Assembly (NCBI GenBank): GCA_964586145.1
Contig: CAZPHH010000030.1
Coordinates: 1 to 49,263 of the forward strand
Reading direction: 5' to 3'
Length of the DNA: 49,263 nucleotides
Source of the DNA: JAFGJQ01 sp964586145
GTDB lineage: Bacteria > Planctomycetota > Phycisphaerae > UBA1845
A program made the position numbers and the translations under genes. Below, piece after piece: positions 15,369-23,357 of this stretch. The notes beneath the pieces were generated by a model that worked only from the letters and a program-made list of their open reading frames with translations, was not told where the DNA came from and did not search any database. Position 1 is the first letter of the stretch. Each line of letters begins with the position of its first letter.

Positions 15369-17600
15369 ATGTCGACGTTTCCCCTGGCCTTCAAGATTGT
15401 CCGCAACGGTGGGGTGGAGGAGGTGCGCGTCGACGACCGCCCGGAACTGGTCCGCCTGCGGACCGAGCTGGAGCTGATCCGCCAGTGCGGCCGCGGGGCC
15501 GATCGACCGGTGGTCGACGCTCTGCAGGCGATTGCCGCCGAGACCGGCAACGGCGACGTCCGGGAACTGCTGACCATTCTGCAGGACGCAATGAACCCCC
15601 TCGTGGAATCCGCCATTGCGCGGATCGACCGCGAGTCTCCCGGCGTCTGCCGGGAGATGTCGGAGCCGGTCATCGGGTCGGAGGCGGGGAAGTTCCGCAA
15701 CGACGTGGCGACGTGCATCCGGGAATCCGCGAGGCCGGACGCCGCCGCGATGGCGGACGCCTATCTGCGCCGATCGCAAGTGGCGCCGCAGGACCTTGAG
15801 TTGCCCACCGACGCGGGCGTGGCCCCCGCCGCAGGACCCGAACCGGCGAACCGGCTGACTCCTCAAGAGGAACGCAACACGATGAGCACAAACGCGTCCG
15901 ATTCGCAACCGTCCGATCTCGAGGCCGTGGGCAAGGACATCGACGACGCCATCGGCTCGTCCGCCCGAGCGGCGGCCGACGACAACGTGGAGGCCGTCCT
16001 GAAGGCCGCCGTGGAGGAGGCCGACAAACTTAAGGTCAACGACACGAACGACGAGGTGGATCAATTCCTCGATGATGCGCTGGCCGAGCTCGATGGCATG
16101 GAGGAGAAGAACACGGACTCCGGCGCAAGCGTGCCGTCGCCGACGGTGCCCGTCGACGCGAACGAGGAGGCCGTGGACGTCGACGCTTTCATTGCCGCGG
16201 TGGAAGAGGCCGACCAACTGGATGTCACCGACACGAACGAAGAGGTTGCCGAGTTGTTGAGCGAAGCGCTTCAGCAGGCAGACCCCGGAGGGCCGGATCC
16301 GAAGCAACCGGACGTCAACCTGGACGCGCTGGCGGCCGCGGTGGAGCAGGCAGACCAGCAGGTTGTCCACGATGCCAATGACGAGATTCAGGGGGTGCTG
16401 AACCACGCGTTGGAGGAAGCGAGCGCTCTGCAGGCCCCGGCCGATGTCGACGGAGAGAATGCGCCGGTGGACATCGAGGCGTTTGCCGCCGCGATCGAGG
16501 AGGCAGACCAGCAGCCCGTCGGCGATCTGAACGAGGACATCGACCACTTCCTCGCCCAGGCCCTGGAGGAGGTTGACGCCGTCATTCCGCCCGAACCGGA
16601 AGCCTTACCCGTGACCGGCCCGGAACAGCTCGAGCAGATCGCTCGCGGCGAACCGCGCCCGCAGCCTGCGCAATGCACCGACGTGGCCGAGACCGTGGAA
16701 GCCGCGATCGACGAGGTGGAGTCGCACCTGGACGAAGTGGCGGCTCAGGTGCAGGCGGGGGCGAGTGACGCAATCCTCGCCGCCGCCCCGACGGCCGGCG
16801 TGGACCTGGAGGCGGAGGCCGTTCCCGAAGACGCGCTGATCGGCGTGGAAGAGGGCGTGGCCGCACTCGCGAACGACCTTGGCACTCCGCCGGCAACGGA
16901 CGAATCCGCCCCGCCGCCCGTGGCGACGGATGCCGCGCCGGCGTCGCCCGCGAAGACGCCCGAAGCGCCGCCGCCGGATGCCGGCGCCGTGTCCCAGGTG
17001 CCAATGCATGACACCCCGGCGGCGCCTCCGGTGGTCCCGGAGAGCGCCCACGCGCCGGCGTCTCCCGACGCAGCCGGGCGCCCGCCCGCAGAGACCGCCG
17101 GGCCGGCGGGACCCGCGCCGCCCCCTCGCGTCGCGGAATGTGCGGCGCCGGCGTCGTCTCTCCCGTTCGCGGCACTCGCTGCCGCGGAGGAACTCTCCAC
17201 GAAAACCGTTCCCGCGGCTGCCGTCGACGACATCGAGCGCGGCGTGGGACAGCTTGCCCGCTTCCTCTCCGGCGAGGTGCTGCAGCTCTGGACGCAGGCC
17301 AAACAGGCGATGCACGAGGCCCAGGCGTTCCGAAACGAGTCGCAGCGCATCCACGCGGAGGCCGGCCAAATGCTCAAGGAGGTCCGGGCCATGCAGCAGG
17401 AAGTGGCCAGGGCCCGCGAGCAGACGCAAAGCCATCGCCAGGACGCCCACAATCTTCGGGATGACATACGCAAGACGCTGGAACGCGTACGCCAGTGTGC
17501 CGACGACGCGGCGAACGCTGCAGACGAGGCCCAGACCGAAGCCCGCAACGCCGCCGCGTTCGCACAGCAGGCCCGGCCCTCTCCGCCGCCGCCGCAATGA
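15369..17600 (+). CDS. Large acidic protein with four internal repeats and C-terminal coiled coil
   Basis: I do not recognise this 743-residue protein. Residues 1-165 form a helical domain (LVRLRTELELIRQC...). Four repeats of about 37 residues follow, starting near 204, 269, 315 and 367. Each has the pattern A-A-x-E-x-A-D-x-x-x-V-x-D-x-N-x-[ED]-[IV] followed by L-x-x-A-L-x-[EQ] (for example VEEADQLDVTDTNEEV). Residues 430-610 are Pro/Ala-rich. The last 130 form a strongly predicted coiled coil (MHEAQAFRNESQRIHAEAGQ, VARAREQTQSHRQ). There is no signal peptide or membrane helix, so it is probably cytoplasmic and structural. A possible in-frame internal start with AGAGGAA lies at 15882. The ATG at 15369 has no good ribosome binding site. 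Confidence 0.8.
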   Translation: MSTFPLAFKIVRNGGVEEVRVDDRPELVRLRTELELIRQCGRGADRPVVDALQAIAAETGNGDVRELLTILQDAMNPLVESAIARIDRESPGVCREMSEPVIGSEAGKFRNDVATCIRESARPDAAAMADAYLRRSQVAPQDLELPTDAGVAPAAGPEPANRLTPQEERNTMSTNASDSQPSDLEAVGKDIDDAIGSSARAAADDNVEAVLKAAVEEADKLKVNDTNDEVDQFLDDALAELDGMEEKNTDSGASVPSPTVPVDANEEAVDVDAFIAAVEEADQLDVTDTNEEVAELLSEALQQADPGGPDPKQPDVNLDALAAAVEQADQQVVHDANDEIQGVLNHALEEASALQAPADVDGENAPVDIEAFAAAIEEADQQPVGDLNEDIDHFLAQALEEVDAVIPPEPEALPVTGPEQLEQIARGEPRPQPAQCTDVAETVEAAIDEVESHLDEVAAQVQAGASDAILAAAPTAGVDLEAEAVPEDALIGVEEGVAALANDLGTPPATDESAPPPVATDAAPASPAKTPEAPPPDAGAVSQVPMHDTPAAPPVVPESAHAPASPDAAGRPPAETAGPAGPAPPPRVAECAAPASSLPFAALAAAEELSTKTVPAAAVDDIERGVGQLARFLSGEVLQLWTQAKQAMHEAQAFRNESQRIHAEAGQMLKEVRAMQQEVARAREQTQSHRQDAHNLRDDIRKTLERVRQCADDAANAADEAQTEARNAAAFAQQARPSPPPPQ

Positions 17601-17652
17601 CCCTGATGCTCGGCGGCTCCGCGCCCGCACGCCGCCCGGTTCGGAGACTCTC

Positions 17653-19020
17653 ATGCGCTCCCTCATCCGGTTTGCCGCTCTTGGCCTGCTACCGACTCTG
17701 TTGACGTCGTCCGCGCTCGCCAGTGCGCCCCTTCGGCCGCAGCGCGTCCGCCAGGCCGACCTGCCGGCCCCGCCCGATTCCGTTGTGGAACCGGCCCAAC
17801 TGGCCGGTGGCGTGATGTTCACTGTGACCATCGACGACCCGGGCGGCGCGTACGCCGCCTATCACAACGACGTGCGGAATGTCATCGAGGCCGCCGCCGC
17901 GGAATGGGCGCAGCACCTGGACGGGCGGGCAACCATCGAACTGCGAGTGGGGTTTGAGTCCGGCGACTACCTCATGGCCTCCCGGGCACTGGTCGCCGTC
18001 GAGACGGGCCAGACGTTCAACGGGTACGACGTCTACCAAATCGGCCCGATCTGGGAGATTGCCGGGCGCGGCGATCCGAACGGGTTCGCGCCCGACGGAG
18101 AAATCATCGTCGCCACCGGTTCGATCGACATGATGTTCTGGGGCTACCCGGCCGATCCGCCGGCCAATCGATACGACGCGTTCGACACCGCGCTGCACGA
18201 ACTGGGGCACATCCTGGGCTTCGCGTGCTCTGATGACTACTACGCCGGGCTGGCCGATTGGCTCACGTCGTACGATCAGCACGTCGTGGCGTCTGGTGCG
18301 TCGGCCGCCTTCACCGGCCCGCAGGCCGTGGAGACCTTCGGACGGGTCGTGCCACTGTCGGACGCCACGTCGCCCGGCTCGTGGCCGCACACGGACATTC
18401 AGAGCGGCCCCGGCGCGCTGATGTACCCGTTTGCCGATGCCGGTGTGCGTTTGGGGATTAGCGATCTGGAACTCGCCATCCTGGCGGACGCCGGCATGCC
18501 GATCCGCAAAGCCGGGGTGGATCCTGACATCGATGAACCGCCGGACGCAGACGGCGACGGGGTCCCCGACGACGAGGACAACTGCCCGAACGTGTACAAT
18601 CCGAATCAGGCCGACGCCGACGGCGACGGCTGGGGCGACGCGTGCGACGGGTGTCCCGACGATCCGGACAAGACCGCCCCCGGCCTCTGCGGCTGCGGCA
18701 CAGCCGACACGGACCGCGATGGAGACGGCACGCCCGACTGTCTGGACGGATGTCCGGACGATCCGAACAAAATCGACCCCGGCGCCTGTGGCTGCGGCAC
18801 GCCCGATGCCGATCTGGACGGCGACGGCCGACCCGACTGCGACCAGCCGTTCATCACCATTGACGACGATCCGGACGACGGCGGCCCCGTGGGCCCGGCC
18901 CGGTCCGGCGGAGGCAACCGCTCCGTCGCCTGCGGGGCCGGCGTCGCTCCGACGCTGCCGATGGCCGTGAGTCTGCTTCTGACGCTGCGTTTCACTCGCC
19001 GTTCCCGCCGGCGCCGATGA
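17653..19020 (+). CDS. Secreted zincin-like metallopeptidase with thrombospondin-3 repeats
   Basis: The 455-residue protein begins with a signal peptide (MRSLIRFAALGLLPTLLTSSALA). The zinc motif is H182-E-L-G-H186-I-L-G-F-A-C192: the position of the third metzincin His holds Cys. Residues 300-400 carry Asp-rich calcium repeats of the thrombospondin type 3 kind (DADGDGVPDDEDNCP, then two DGCPDDP-CGCGT units). The C-terminus has a CGAG motif, a hydrophobic stretch and a run of Arg, like tripartite sorting tails such as MYXO-CTERM, so the protein may be anchored or processed at the outer surface. ATG at 17653 follows CGGAG. The long frame upstream (from 16879) is an out-of-frame shadow of the repeat protein. 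Confidence 0.88.
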   Translation: MRSLIRFAALGLLPTLLTSSALASAPLRPQRVRQADLPAPPDSVVEPAQLAGGVMFTVTIDDPGGAYAAYHNDVRNVIEAAAAEWAQHLDGRATIELRVGFESGDYLMASRALVAVETGQTFNGYDVYQIGPIWEIAGRGDPNGFAPDGEIIVATGSIDMMFWGYPADPPANRYDAFDTALHELGHILGFACSDDYYAGLADWLTSYDQHVVASGASAAFTGPQAVETFGRVVPLSDATSPGSWPHTDIQSGPGALMYPFADAGVRLGISDLELAILADAGMPIRKAGVDPDIDEPPDADGDGVPDDEDNCPNVYNPNQADADGDGWGDACDGCPDDPDKTAPGLCGCGTADTDRDGDGTPDCLDGCPDDPNKIDPGACGCGTPDADLDGDGRPDCDQPFITIDDDPDDGGPVGPARSGGGNRSVACGAGVAPTLPMAVSLLLTLRFTRRSRRRR

Positions 19021-19098
19021 CGCGTTGGCCGCCCGGCGTTGACGCGTCCAGCCGGCCGGGCATCCGGGCCGCGATCCGCGAAAATCCCCGCAGAGGGG

Positions 19099-19126
19099 TA
19101 TACAGCCATCGCAGACGCCCTATAAT
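19099..19126 (+). promoter_or_regulatory. Promoter of small module B
   Basis: TATACA at 19099-19104 and TATAAT at 19121-19126 are 16 bp apart. The hexamers, spacer length and the 9-nt distance to TTGCCTGTCG match module A. Confidence 0.75.
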
Positions 19127-19205
19127 CGCGGCGTATTGCCTGTCGTTCCGGCGCGTACCGGGTGCTCGTTCACGGCGCATTCACTTGGACAAGGAGGCAG
19201 AAACG

Positions 19206-19277
19206 ATGTACTGGCTGTTCCTTCTGATTGGCCTTTTTGCCTACGGCTTTGGGACCGGCGCCACATTCGCCTTCTGA
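19206..19277 (+). CDS. 23-residue hydrophobic small protein (module B)
   Basis: The peptide starts MYWLFLLIGLFAYGFGTG and ends ATFAF. It is entirely hydrophobic apart from Tyr and Thr, enough for one membrane span. The ribosome binding site is a near-perfect AAGGAGG, 8 nt before the ATG. Compared with the module A peptide, the shared features are an early Trp, an LL pair and an FGxG motif; the remaining residues differ and there is a net two-codon length change. The N-terminal pattern also resembles CydX-type oxidase subunits, but no oxidase genes are nearby. The function is unknown. Confidence 0.65.
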   Translation: MYWLFLLIGLFAYGFGTGATFAF

Positions 19278-19340
19278 CGGCGGATCGGCCTGTTGCGGGT
19301 TCTGGCCCGCGAGGAGTGCGAATTGCGCATGGGCGCGTGG

Positions 19341-19377
19341 AGCGGCCTGTCGGAGAGACAGGCCGCTGCTTTATCTT
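19341..19377 (+). terminator. Terminator-like hairpin of module B
   Basis: A perfect 11-bp stem AGCGGCCTGTC / GACAGGCCGCT with loop GGAGA occupies 19341-19367. GCTTTATCTTCC follows, a weaker T-rich tail than in module A, so some read-through into the downstream gene is possible. Confidence 0.65.
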
Positions 19378-19532
19378 CCGTCGTCCCGATCCGGCAGACT
19401 GGGCCCGCCGGCGTTGCAGCCTTGCATTGCGCGGGCGACTGCAACATATTCGTTCGCAGGGAGCGACCGGATCGGGGATCGCCGGCCGGTGCAGCGTATG
19501 ACCCGCGTCGGAACCGTGGAGGAGGTGCAGCC

Positions 19533-20738
19533 ATGGGAAGAATGTTGATTGGTGTCTTCGCAATGGTCTCAGTGTCAAACGGTGCGGCACCCGATCGGGC
19601 GCCGTCTGCACAGCCCCCCCAAAGTGCCGAGTCCGCGGCGCCTGCGGAACAACCGCAAATGGTGCTGCTGTACTACGGCTTTGACGCAAACGGCCCGCGA
19701 GACTGGCTGGCGGACCGGCTCCGCCATTACCTGGCCTACCACGTGGATCGGGGCACGGAGAAGCAGAGGCCGGTGGACACGTTATTTGACACCGTGCTGT
19801 GGATGTATCGCACGAGTTCGCGCGGGCGCCTGTTTGAGACCTCGGCCAGGCATGAGCCCACCTCGGAAACCGACTGGCGCGAGTGCATGGACCGGCTGTT
19901 CGCTCCGAACCTGCAACTGAACGCGCTGGAGACGGCCGCCGCCAGTCTGGAACGCGAGCTCGGCCGGCCGGTGCGAGTGAACGTCGTGCTGACGCTGCCC
20001 TACCCGGACGTGCGGATCGCGAACTGGTCCGACTCGCCGGACGGGCCGAAGTGGGATTTCCGTCGGGACGACGAGGGCCGCCGGCAGGCCGTGCGGTGGT
20101 ACATCCGCGAGGCCCTGCAGCGCTGGCAAGCCGCCCGCTTCGGCCACCTGCGGCTGCTCGGCTTCTACTGGTTCAACGAGGGGCACGCCAACCTGCGCAC
20201 GGCGGAGGACGTGCCGGATGAAGCACTCCGCACGGACGTCACCCTCATCCAGGACACGGCCCGCTTCATACACTCGCTGAATGTGGACGGTCGGCCGCTC
20301 ACGCTCTCCTGGATTCCCTACAGCCCCTACGGCCAGGACCGGCTGCCCGTCGTGCGGGACCTGATGGCCGCTCCCGCGGAGGCGCGGGTGGATTATTTGA
20401 TGATCCAACCGAACTACTTCTTCGCGCGATGGAAGAAGCAGCGGGAGGACCTGGTGAGGATCGTCCGCAACGCGGCATCCGTGGGGGCCGGCGTGGAGCT
20501 GGAGTGTGACGAGGCCCTGGTGAAGGACGAGGCCATGCGCCAGCGCTGGCTGGAGTACCTGGAAGTCGTATCGACGGAGCACCCGGGCTGGCGACAGACT
20601 CCCGTATCCTGCTACCAGGGCCTGCGCGCCGTCCACGAAATGGCCACCCGCCCGGAACTGGCCCGCTGCTACGACGCGCTGTACGAGTTTCTGAAGACGC
20701 ATCGAGGTGATACCAAGAGTCCTCAGGATCGACCCTGA
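19533..20738 (+). CDS. DUF4855-like secreted protein
   Basis: The 401-residue product starts at an ATG preceded by GGAGGAGGTG and has a weak signal-like N-terminus ending near NGAAPD. The body follows the DUF4855 pattern as I know it: MVLLYYGFD, then WMYRTSSRGRLFE, a DWxxCMDRLFAPNLQLNALE block, VNVVLTLPYPD, AVRWYIREALQRWQ, LLGFYWFNEGHANL, and LTLSWIPYSPYGQ...MIQPNYFF. DUF4855 is thought to have a TIM-barrel, glycoside-hydrolase-like shape, with no defined activity known to me. The open frame extends upstream to 19293 through module B, but no good ribosome binding site exists there. An 18-bp gap separates it from the epimerase-like gene. Confidence 0.85.
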   Translation: MGRMLIGVFAMVSVSNGAAPDRAPSAQPPQSAESAAPAEQPQMVLLYYGFDANGPRDWLADRLRHYLAYHVDRGTEKQRPVDTLFDTVLWMYRTSSRGRLFETSARHEPTSETDWRECMDRLFAPNLQLNALETAAASLERELGRPVRVNVVLTLPYPDVRIANWSDSPDGPKWDFRRDDEGRRQAVRWYIREALQRWQAARFGHLRLLGFYWFNEGHANLRTAEDVPDEALRTDVTLIQDTARFIHSLNVDGRPLTLSWIPYSPYGQDRLPVVRDLMAAPAEARVDYLMIQPNYFFARWKKQREDLVRIVRNAASVGAGVELECDEALVKDEAMRQRWLEYLEVVSTEHPGWRQTPVSCYQGLRAVHEMATRPELARCYDALYEFLKTHRGDTKSPQDRP

Positions 20739-20756
20739 CAAGCGAGTGCGCTGCAC

Positions 20757-21698
20757 ATGACCTCCAGAGGCCCCCACGTTGTCACCGGGGCGTTCGGGTA
20801 TTCGGGGCGGTACATCGCGCGCCGGCTGCTGGATGCGGGGGAGGAGGTCCACACGCTCACCAACTCGCCGCAGCGGGCGAATCCGTTCGCCAACCGGATC
20901 GCCGCCTTCCCGCTTTGTTTCGATGACCCCGCCCGGCTCACGGAGACCCTCCGAGGCGCCGCCGTGCTGTACAACACCTACTGGGTGCGATTCAACACCC
21001 GCGAATTCCAGCACGCGGTGGCCGTGGAAAACACGGTGAAACTCTTCGAGGCGGCCAGGGCCGCCGGCGTCCGCCGCGTGGTGCACGTCAGCATCACCAA
21101 CCCCTCGGAAGACTCGCCCCTGGAGTACTTCCGCGGCAAGGCCATCCTGGAACGGGCGCTCATCGAGTCCGGCCTGTCGTACGCCATCCTGCGTCCCACC
21201 GTGCTGTTTGGCCGGGAGGACATTCTGATCAACAACATCGCCTGGATGCTGCGGCGGTTTCCCCTGTTCGGCGTGTTCGGCGACGGCCGGTACCGCCTGC
21301 AGCCGATCGATGTGGACGACCTGGCTGATCTCGCCGTTCGCGAAGGGCGCGTGCGGGAGAACCGGGTCATCGACGCGATCGGCCCGGAGACGTTCACCTA
21401 CCGTGAGCTGGTGGAACAGATCGGGCGGATCATCGGCAAACGGCGTCCGGTTCTTTCCGTCCCACCGACCCTGGGGCTCGCGTTCGCGCGGGTGCTGGGC
21501 CGGCTCGTCGGCGACGTCGTGATCACGCGCGAGGAGATCGCCGGTCTGATGGCCGGCCTGCTTTGTACGGATTCTCCGCCCGCCGGCTCCACCCGGCTTA
21601 CCGATTGGGCCCGGGCGCACGCCGACACGCTCGGTCGTCGCTATGCCGGCGAGCTTGCACGGCGGCGCGACCGCCGCACCGCCTACGAGGCATTGTGA
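20757..21698 (+). CDS. NAD(P)-binding epimerase/NDUFA9-like protein
   Basis: An atypical short-chain dehydrogenase with a Rossmann fold. The nucleotide motif TGAFGYSGRYIARRLL is at residues 10-25 (TGxxGxxG type). The family patterns VVHVSITNPS and a LEYFRGKAILERAL block with Tyr and Lys follow, then ILRPTVLFG. The 313-residue size suits the extended-SDR/NmrA/NDUFA9-like group, whose members act on sugar nucleotides or serve as quinone-oxidoreductase accessory subunits. The substrate cannot be told from sequence. It is probably cotranscribed with the preceding DUF4855 gene. The C-terminal tail is Arg-rich (RYAGELARRRDRR). Confidence 0.88.
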   Translation: MTSRGPHVVTGAFGYSGRYIARRLLDAGEEVHTLTNSPQRANPFANRIAAFPLCFDDPARLTETLRGAAVLYNTYWVRFNTREFQHAVAVENTVKLFEAARAAGVRRVVHVSITNPSEDSPLEYFRGKAILERALIESGLSYAILRPTVLFGREDILINNIAWMLRRFPLFGVFGDGRYRLQPIDVDDLADLAVREGRVRENRVIDAIGPETFTYRELVEQIGRIIGKRRPVLSVPPTLGLAFARVLGRLVGDVVITREEIAGLMAGLLCTDSPPAGSTRLTDWARAHADTLGRRYAGELARRRDRRTAYEAL

Positions 21699-21733
21699 TG
21701 TACCGTGGACGAGCCCTGCAGTTCACGTGCAAA

Positions 21734-21852
21734 AGCCGGCTGGAAGCCGGCTACAAGAGAGAGGGGAGAGAGACGGGATGGGGGTGGGCTGTTTTCCCCC
21801 GGCTCAAAGCCGGGGGCACTGGCTGGCCGGCTGAAGCCGGCCGCAGGTTCCG
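21734..21852. repeat. Palindrome cluster including double-palindrome copy 2
   Basis: Three perfect hairpins occur here: AGCCGGCT-GGA-AGCCGGCT at 21734-21752, CCCCCGGCT-CAA-AGCCGGGGG at 21796-21816, and GGCCGGCT-GA-AGCCGGCC at 21835-21852. The latter two are an inverted copy of the element at 6212-6257. The cluster lies between the epimerase-like gene and phoH and may also stop transcription. Confidence 0.75.
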
Positions 21853-21885
21853 GGGACCGGCCTTTTTCGGCACTTGCGCGTTCGC

Positions 21886-21891
21886 TATACT
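21886..21891 (+). promoter_or_regulatory. Candidate -10 of a leaderless phoH transcript
   Basis: TATACT ends 9 nt before the ATG at 21901, and no ribosome binding site is visible between them. The mRNA would start at or within a few bases of the start codon. No clear -35 is seen. Confidence 0.4.
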
Positions 21892-21900
21892 GTTCCGTCT

Positions 21901-23205
21901 ATGCGCAAGGTGTACGTTCTGGATACCAATGTTCTGCTGCACGACCCGGCGTCCCTCATGCGTTTCGAGGACAACCAGGTCATCATTCCCATCGACGTCA
22001 TCCGGGAGGTGGACCGCTTCAAACACGAGCAGAGCGAACGCGGCCAGAATGCGCGCCAGGTCTCCCGCCTGCTGGACAGCCTGCGCAACGGCTCGAGCCT
22101 GGCGGAAGGCGTCCATTTGGACAACGGCATCGAGCTGCGCGTCCTCTGCGACCCGAACGACCCGCTCAGCGCCAGCAGCGAGAAGGCCGACAACCACATT
22201 CTCCGCATCGCACGGGATATCCAGCGGCAGCAACCGCAGCTTCCGGTCATCATCGTGACGAAGGACATCAACCTGCGCATCCGCGCGGATGCCATGGGCC
22301 TGCGGGCACAGGATTACGAATCGGACCGGGTCTTCCTGTCCGACCTCTACACCGGCCACACGGAACTCGAGCTGGCGGCCGCGGACGTGGAACGGCTGCG
22401 CAGCCAGAAAAGCCTTCCGCTGCCGGACGGGACGGACCTGAGCCCCAACCAATACGCTCTGGTCAGGCCCGCTGACGGCCCCAAAGGCACCGTGCTGGCC
22501 CGGCGGCTGGGCACGGAGCCGCGGCTCAAGGCGCTCGACCGCTTTGAAGAGGGCGTCTGCGGCATCCTGCCCCGCAACAAGGAGCAGTTCTACGCCCTCG
22601 ACGCTCTGCTCGACGACGACGTCAAGCTGGTCACCATCATGGGCAAGGCCGGCACCGGCAAAACGCTGCTGGCCATCGCCGCCGCCCTGCACCAGGTGCT
22701 GGTGCGACGCCGGTGGCGCGGCGTCGTGGTCGCCAGGCCCACCGTGGCCGTCGGCAAGGAGATCGGGTTCCTGCCCGGCGACATCGAGAACAAGATGGCC
22801 CCGTGGATGCGGCCGATCGTCGACACCATCGAGTTCTTATTCGATACGGCCAAGGGCATCCGCCGTAAGACGGACCTGAAGGCACTGCTCAAGAGCGGCG
22901 TGATTGAGATCCAGCCCCTGTCCTACATCCGCGGCCGGAGCATCAGCAACCGCTTCATCGTGGTGGACGAGGCCCAGAACCTCTCGCCGCTGGAGGTCAA
23001 GACGGTCATCACCCGCGTGGGCTACGCATCCAAGGTGATCATGACCGGCGACCCGTACCAGATCGACAACCCCTACGTCGATTCCGCCAGCAACGGCTTC
23101 AACGCCCTGGTGGAGCGATTCCGCCCGCAGCCCATCGCCGCCCACGTGGAGCTTCGCAAGGGCGAACGCAGCGAACTGGCCGAACTAGCGGCGAATCTGC
23201 TCTGA
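21901..23205 (+). CDS. PhoH family ATPase with N-terminal PIN domain
   Basis: The 434-residue protein joins a PIN ribonuclease-like domain (residues 1-150) to a PhoH superfamily 1-type ATPase, as in YlaK/PhoH2-like proteins. The PIN part shows MRKVYVLDTNVLLHDP with an acidic pair, VIREVDRFK and SSEKADNHILRIA, and IVTKDINLRIRA. The ATPase part has Walker A GKAGTGKT near residue 248 and Walker B IVVDEAQNLSP. PhoH2-type proteins are reported to unwind and cut RNA, and that activity is inferred here. The PIN domain acidic residues look intact. The ATG at 21901 lacks a ribosome binding site. A start at 21874 is possible but would lie upstream of the TATACT. Confidence 0.93.
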   Translation: MRKVYVLDTNVLLHDPASLMRFEDNQVIIPIDVIREVDRFKHEQSERGQNARQVSRLLDSLRNGSSLAEGVHLDNGIELRVLCDPNDPLSASSEKADNHILRIARDIQRQQPQLPVIIVTKDINLRIRADAMGLRAQDYESDRVFLSDLYTGHTELELAAADVERLRSQKSLPLPDGTDLSPNQYALVRPADGPKGTVLARRLGTEPRLKALDRFEEGVCGILPRNKEQFYALDALLDDDVKLVTIMGKAGTGKTLLAIAAALHQVLVRRRWRGVVVARPTVAVGKEIGFLPGDIENKMAPWMRPIVDTIEFLFDTAKGIRRKTDLKALLKSGVIEIQPLSYIRGRSISNRFIVVDEAQNLSPLEVKTVITRVGYASKVIMTGDPYQIDNPYVDSASNGFNALVERFRPQPIAAHVELRKGERSELAELAANLL

Positions 23206-23285
23206 TCTCCCCCTTATGGCGCGCCGGGCGCGTCGGCAACGCAGGGGAGCCCGATGGCGGGAGGGGGGATCGACCCAACGGAAGC

Positions 23286-23319
23286 GGGGGTCGGATCGTC
23301 TTCGGACGATCCGACCCCC
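23286..23319. terminator. Bidirectional terminator hairpin with TTCG tetraloop
   Basis: A perfect 15-bp stem (GGGGGTCGGATCGTC with its complement) closes a TTCG loop. It lies between the convergent phoH and Cys-rich protein genes. The plus-strand continuation TTGTTCC is moderately T-rich. Confidence 0.85.
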
Positions 23320-23357
23320 TTGTTCCACTTCGCGTCGATGCCATGCGGACGCGTCGC

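Larger units (their letters stand above)
19134..19377 (+). ncRNA. Module B transcript: structured RNA with embedded small ORF
   Basis: This is the second copy of the module at 10069-10302. The leader begins TTGCCTGTCGTTCCGGCGCG at 19136, with the leader hairpin (CCGG-CGCGTA-CCGG) at 19148-19161, one base pair shorter than in A. A 93-nt block from the TGA aligns to A without gaps. The mini-hairpin at 19324-19337 has a T-G closing pair where A has T-A. Sequence similarity continues past the hairpin (CCGTCGTCCCGATCCGG, then scattered matches to about 19465). The DUF4855-like gene starts 155 bp after the hairpin. Confidence 0.65.

Noticed and set aside
16879..17650. Upstream part of the long frame leading into the zincin gene
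   Set aside because: Arg/Pro-rich out-of-frame translation of the repeat protein; the zincin has its own signal peptide start at 17653.
19206..19277. Module B peptide as CydX/CbdX oxidase subunit
   Set aside because: Only a compositional likeness (MYW start, G and FG spacing). No cytochrome bd genes nearby, and the module A peptide fits less well.
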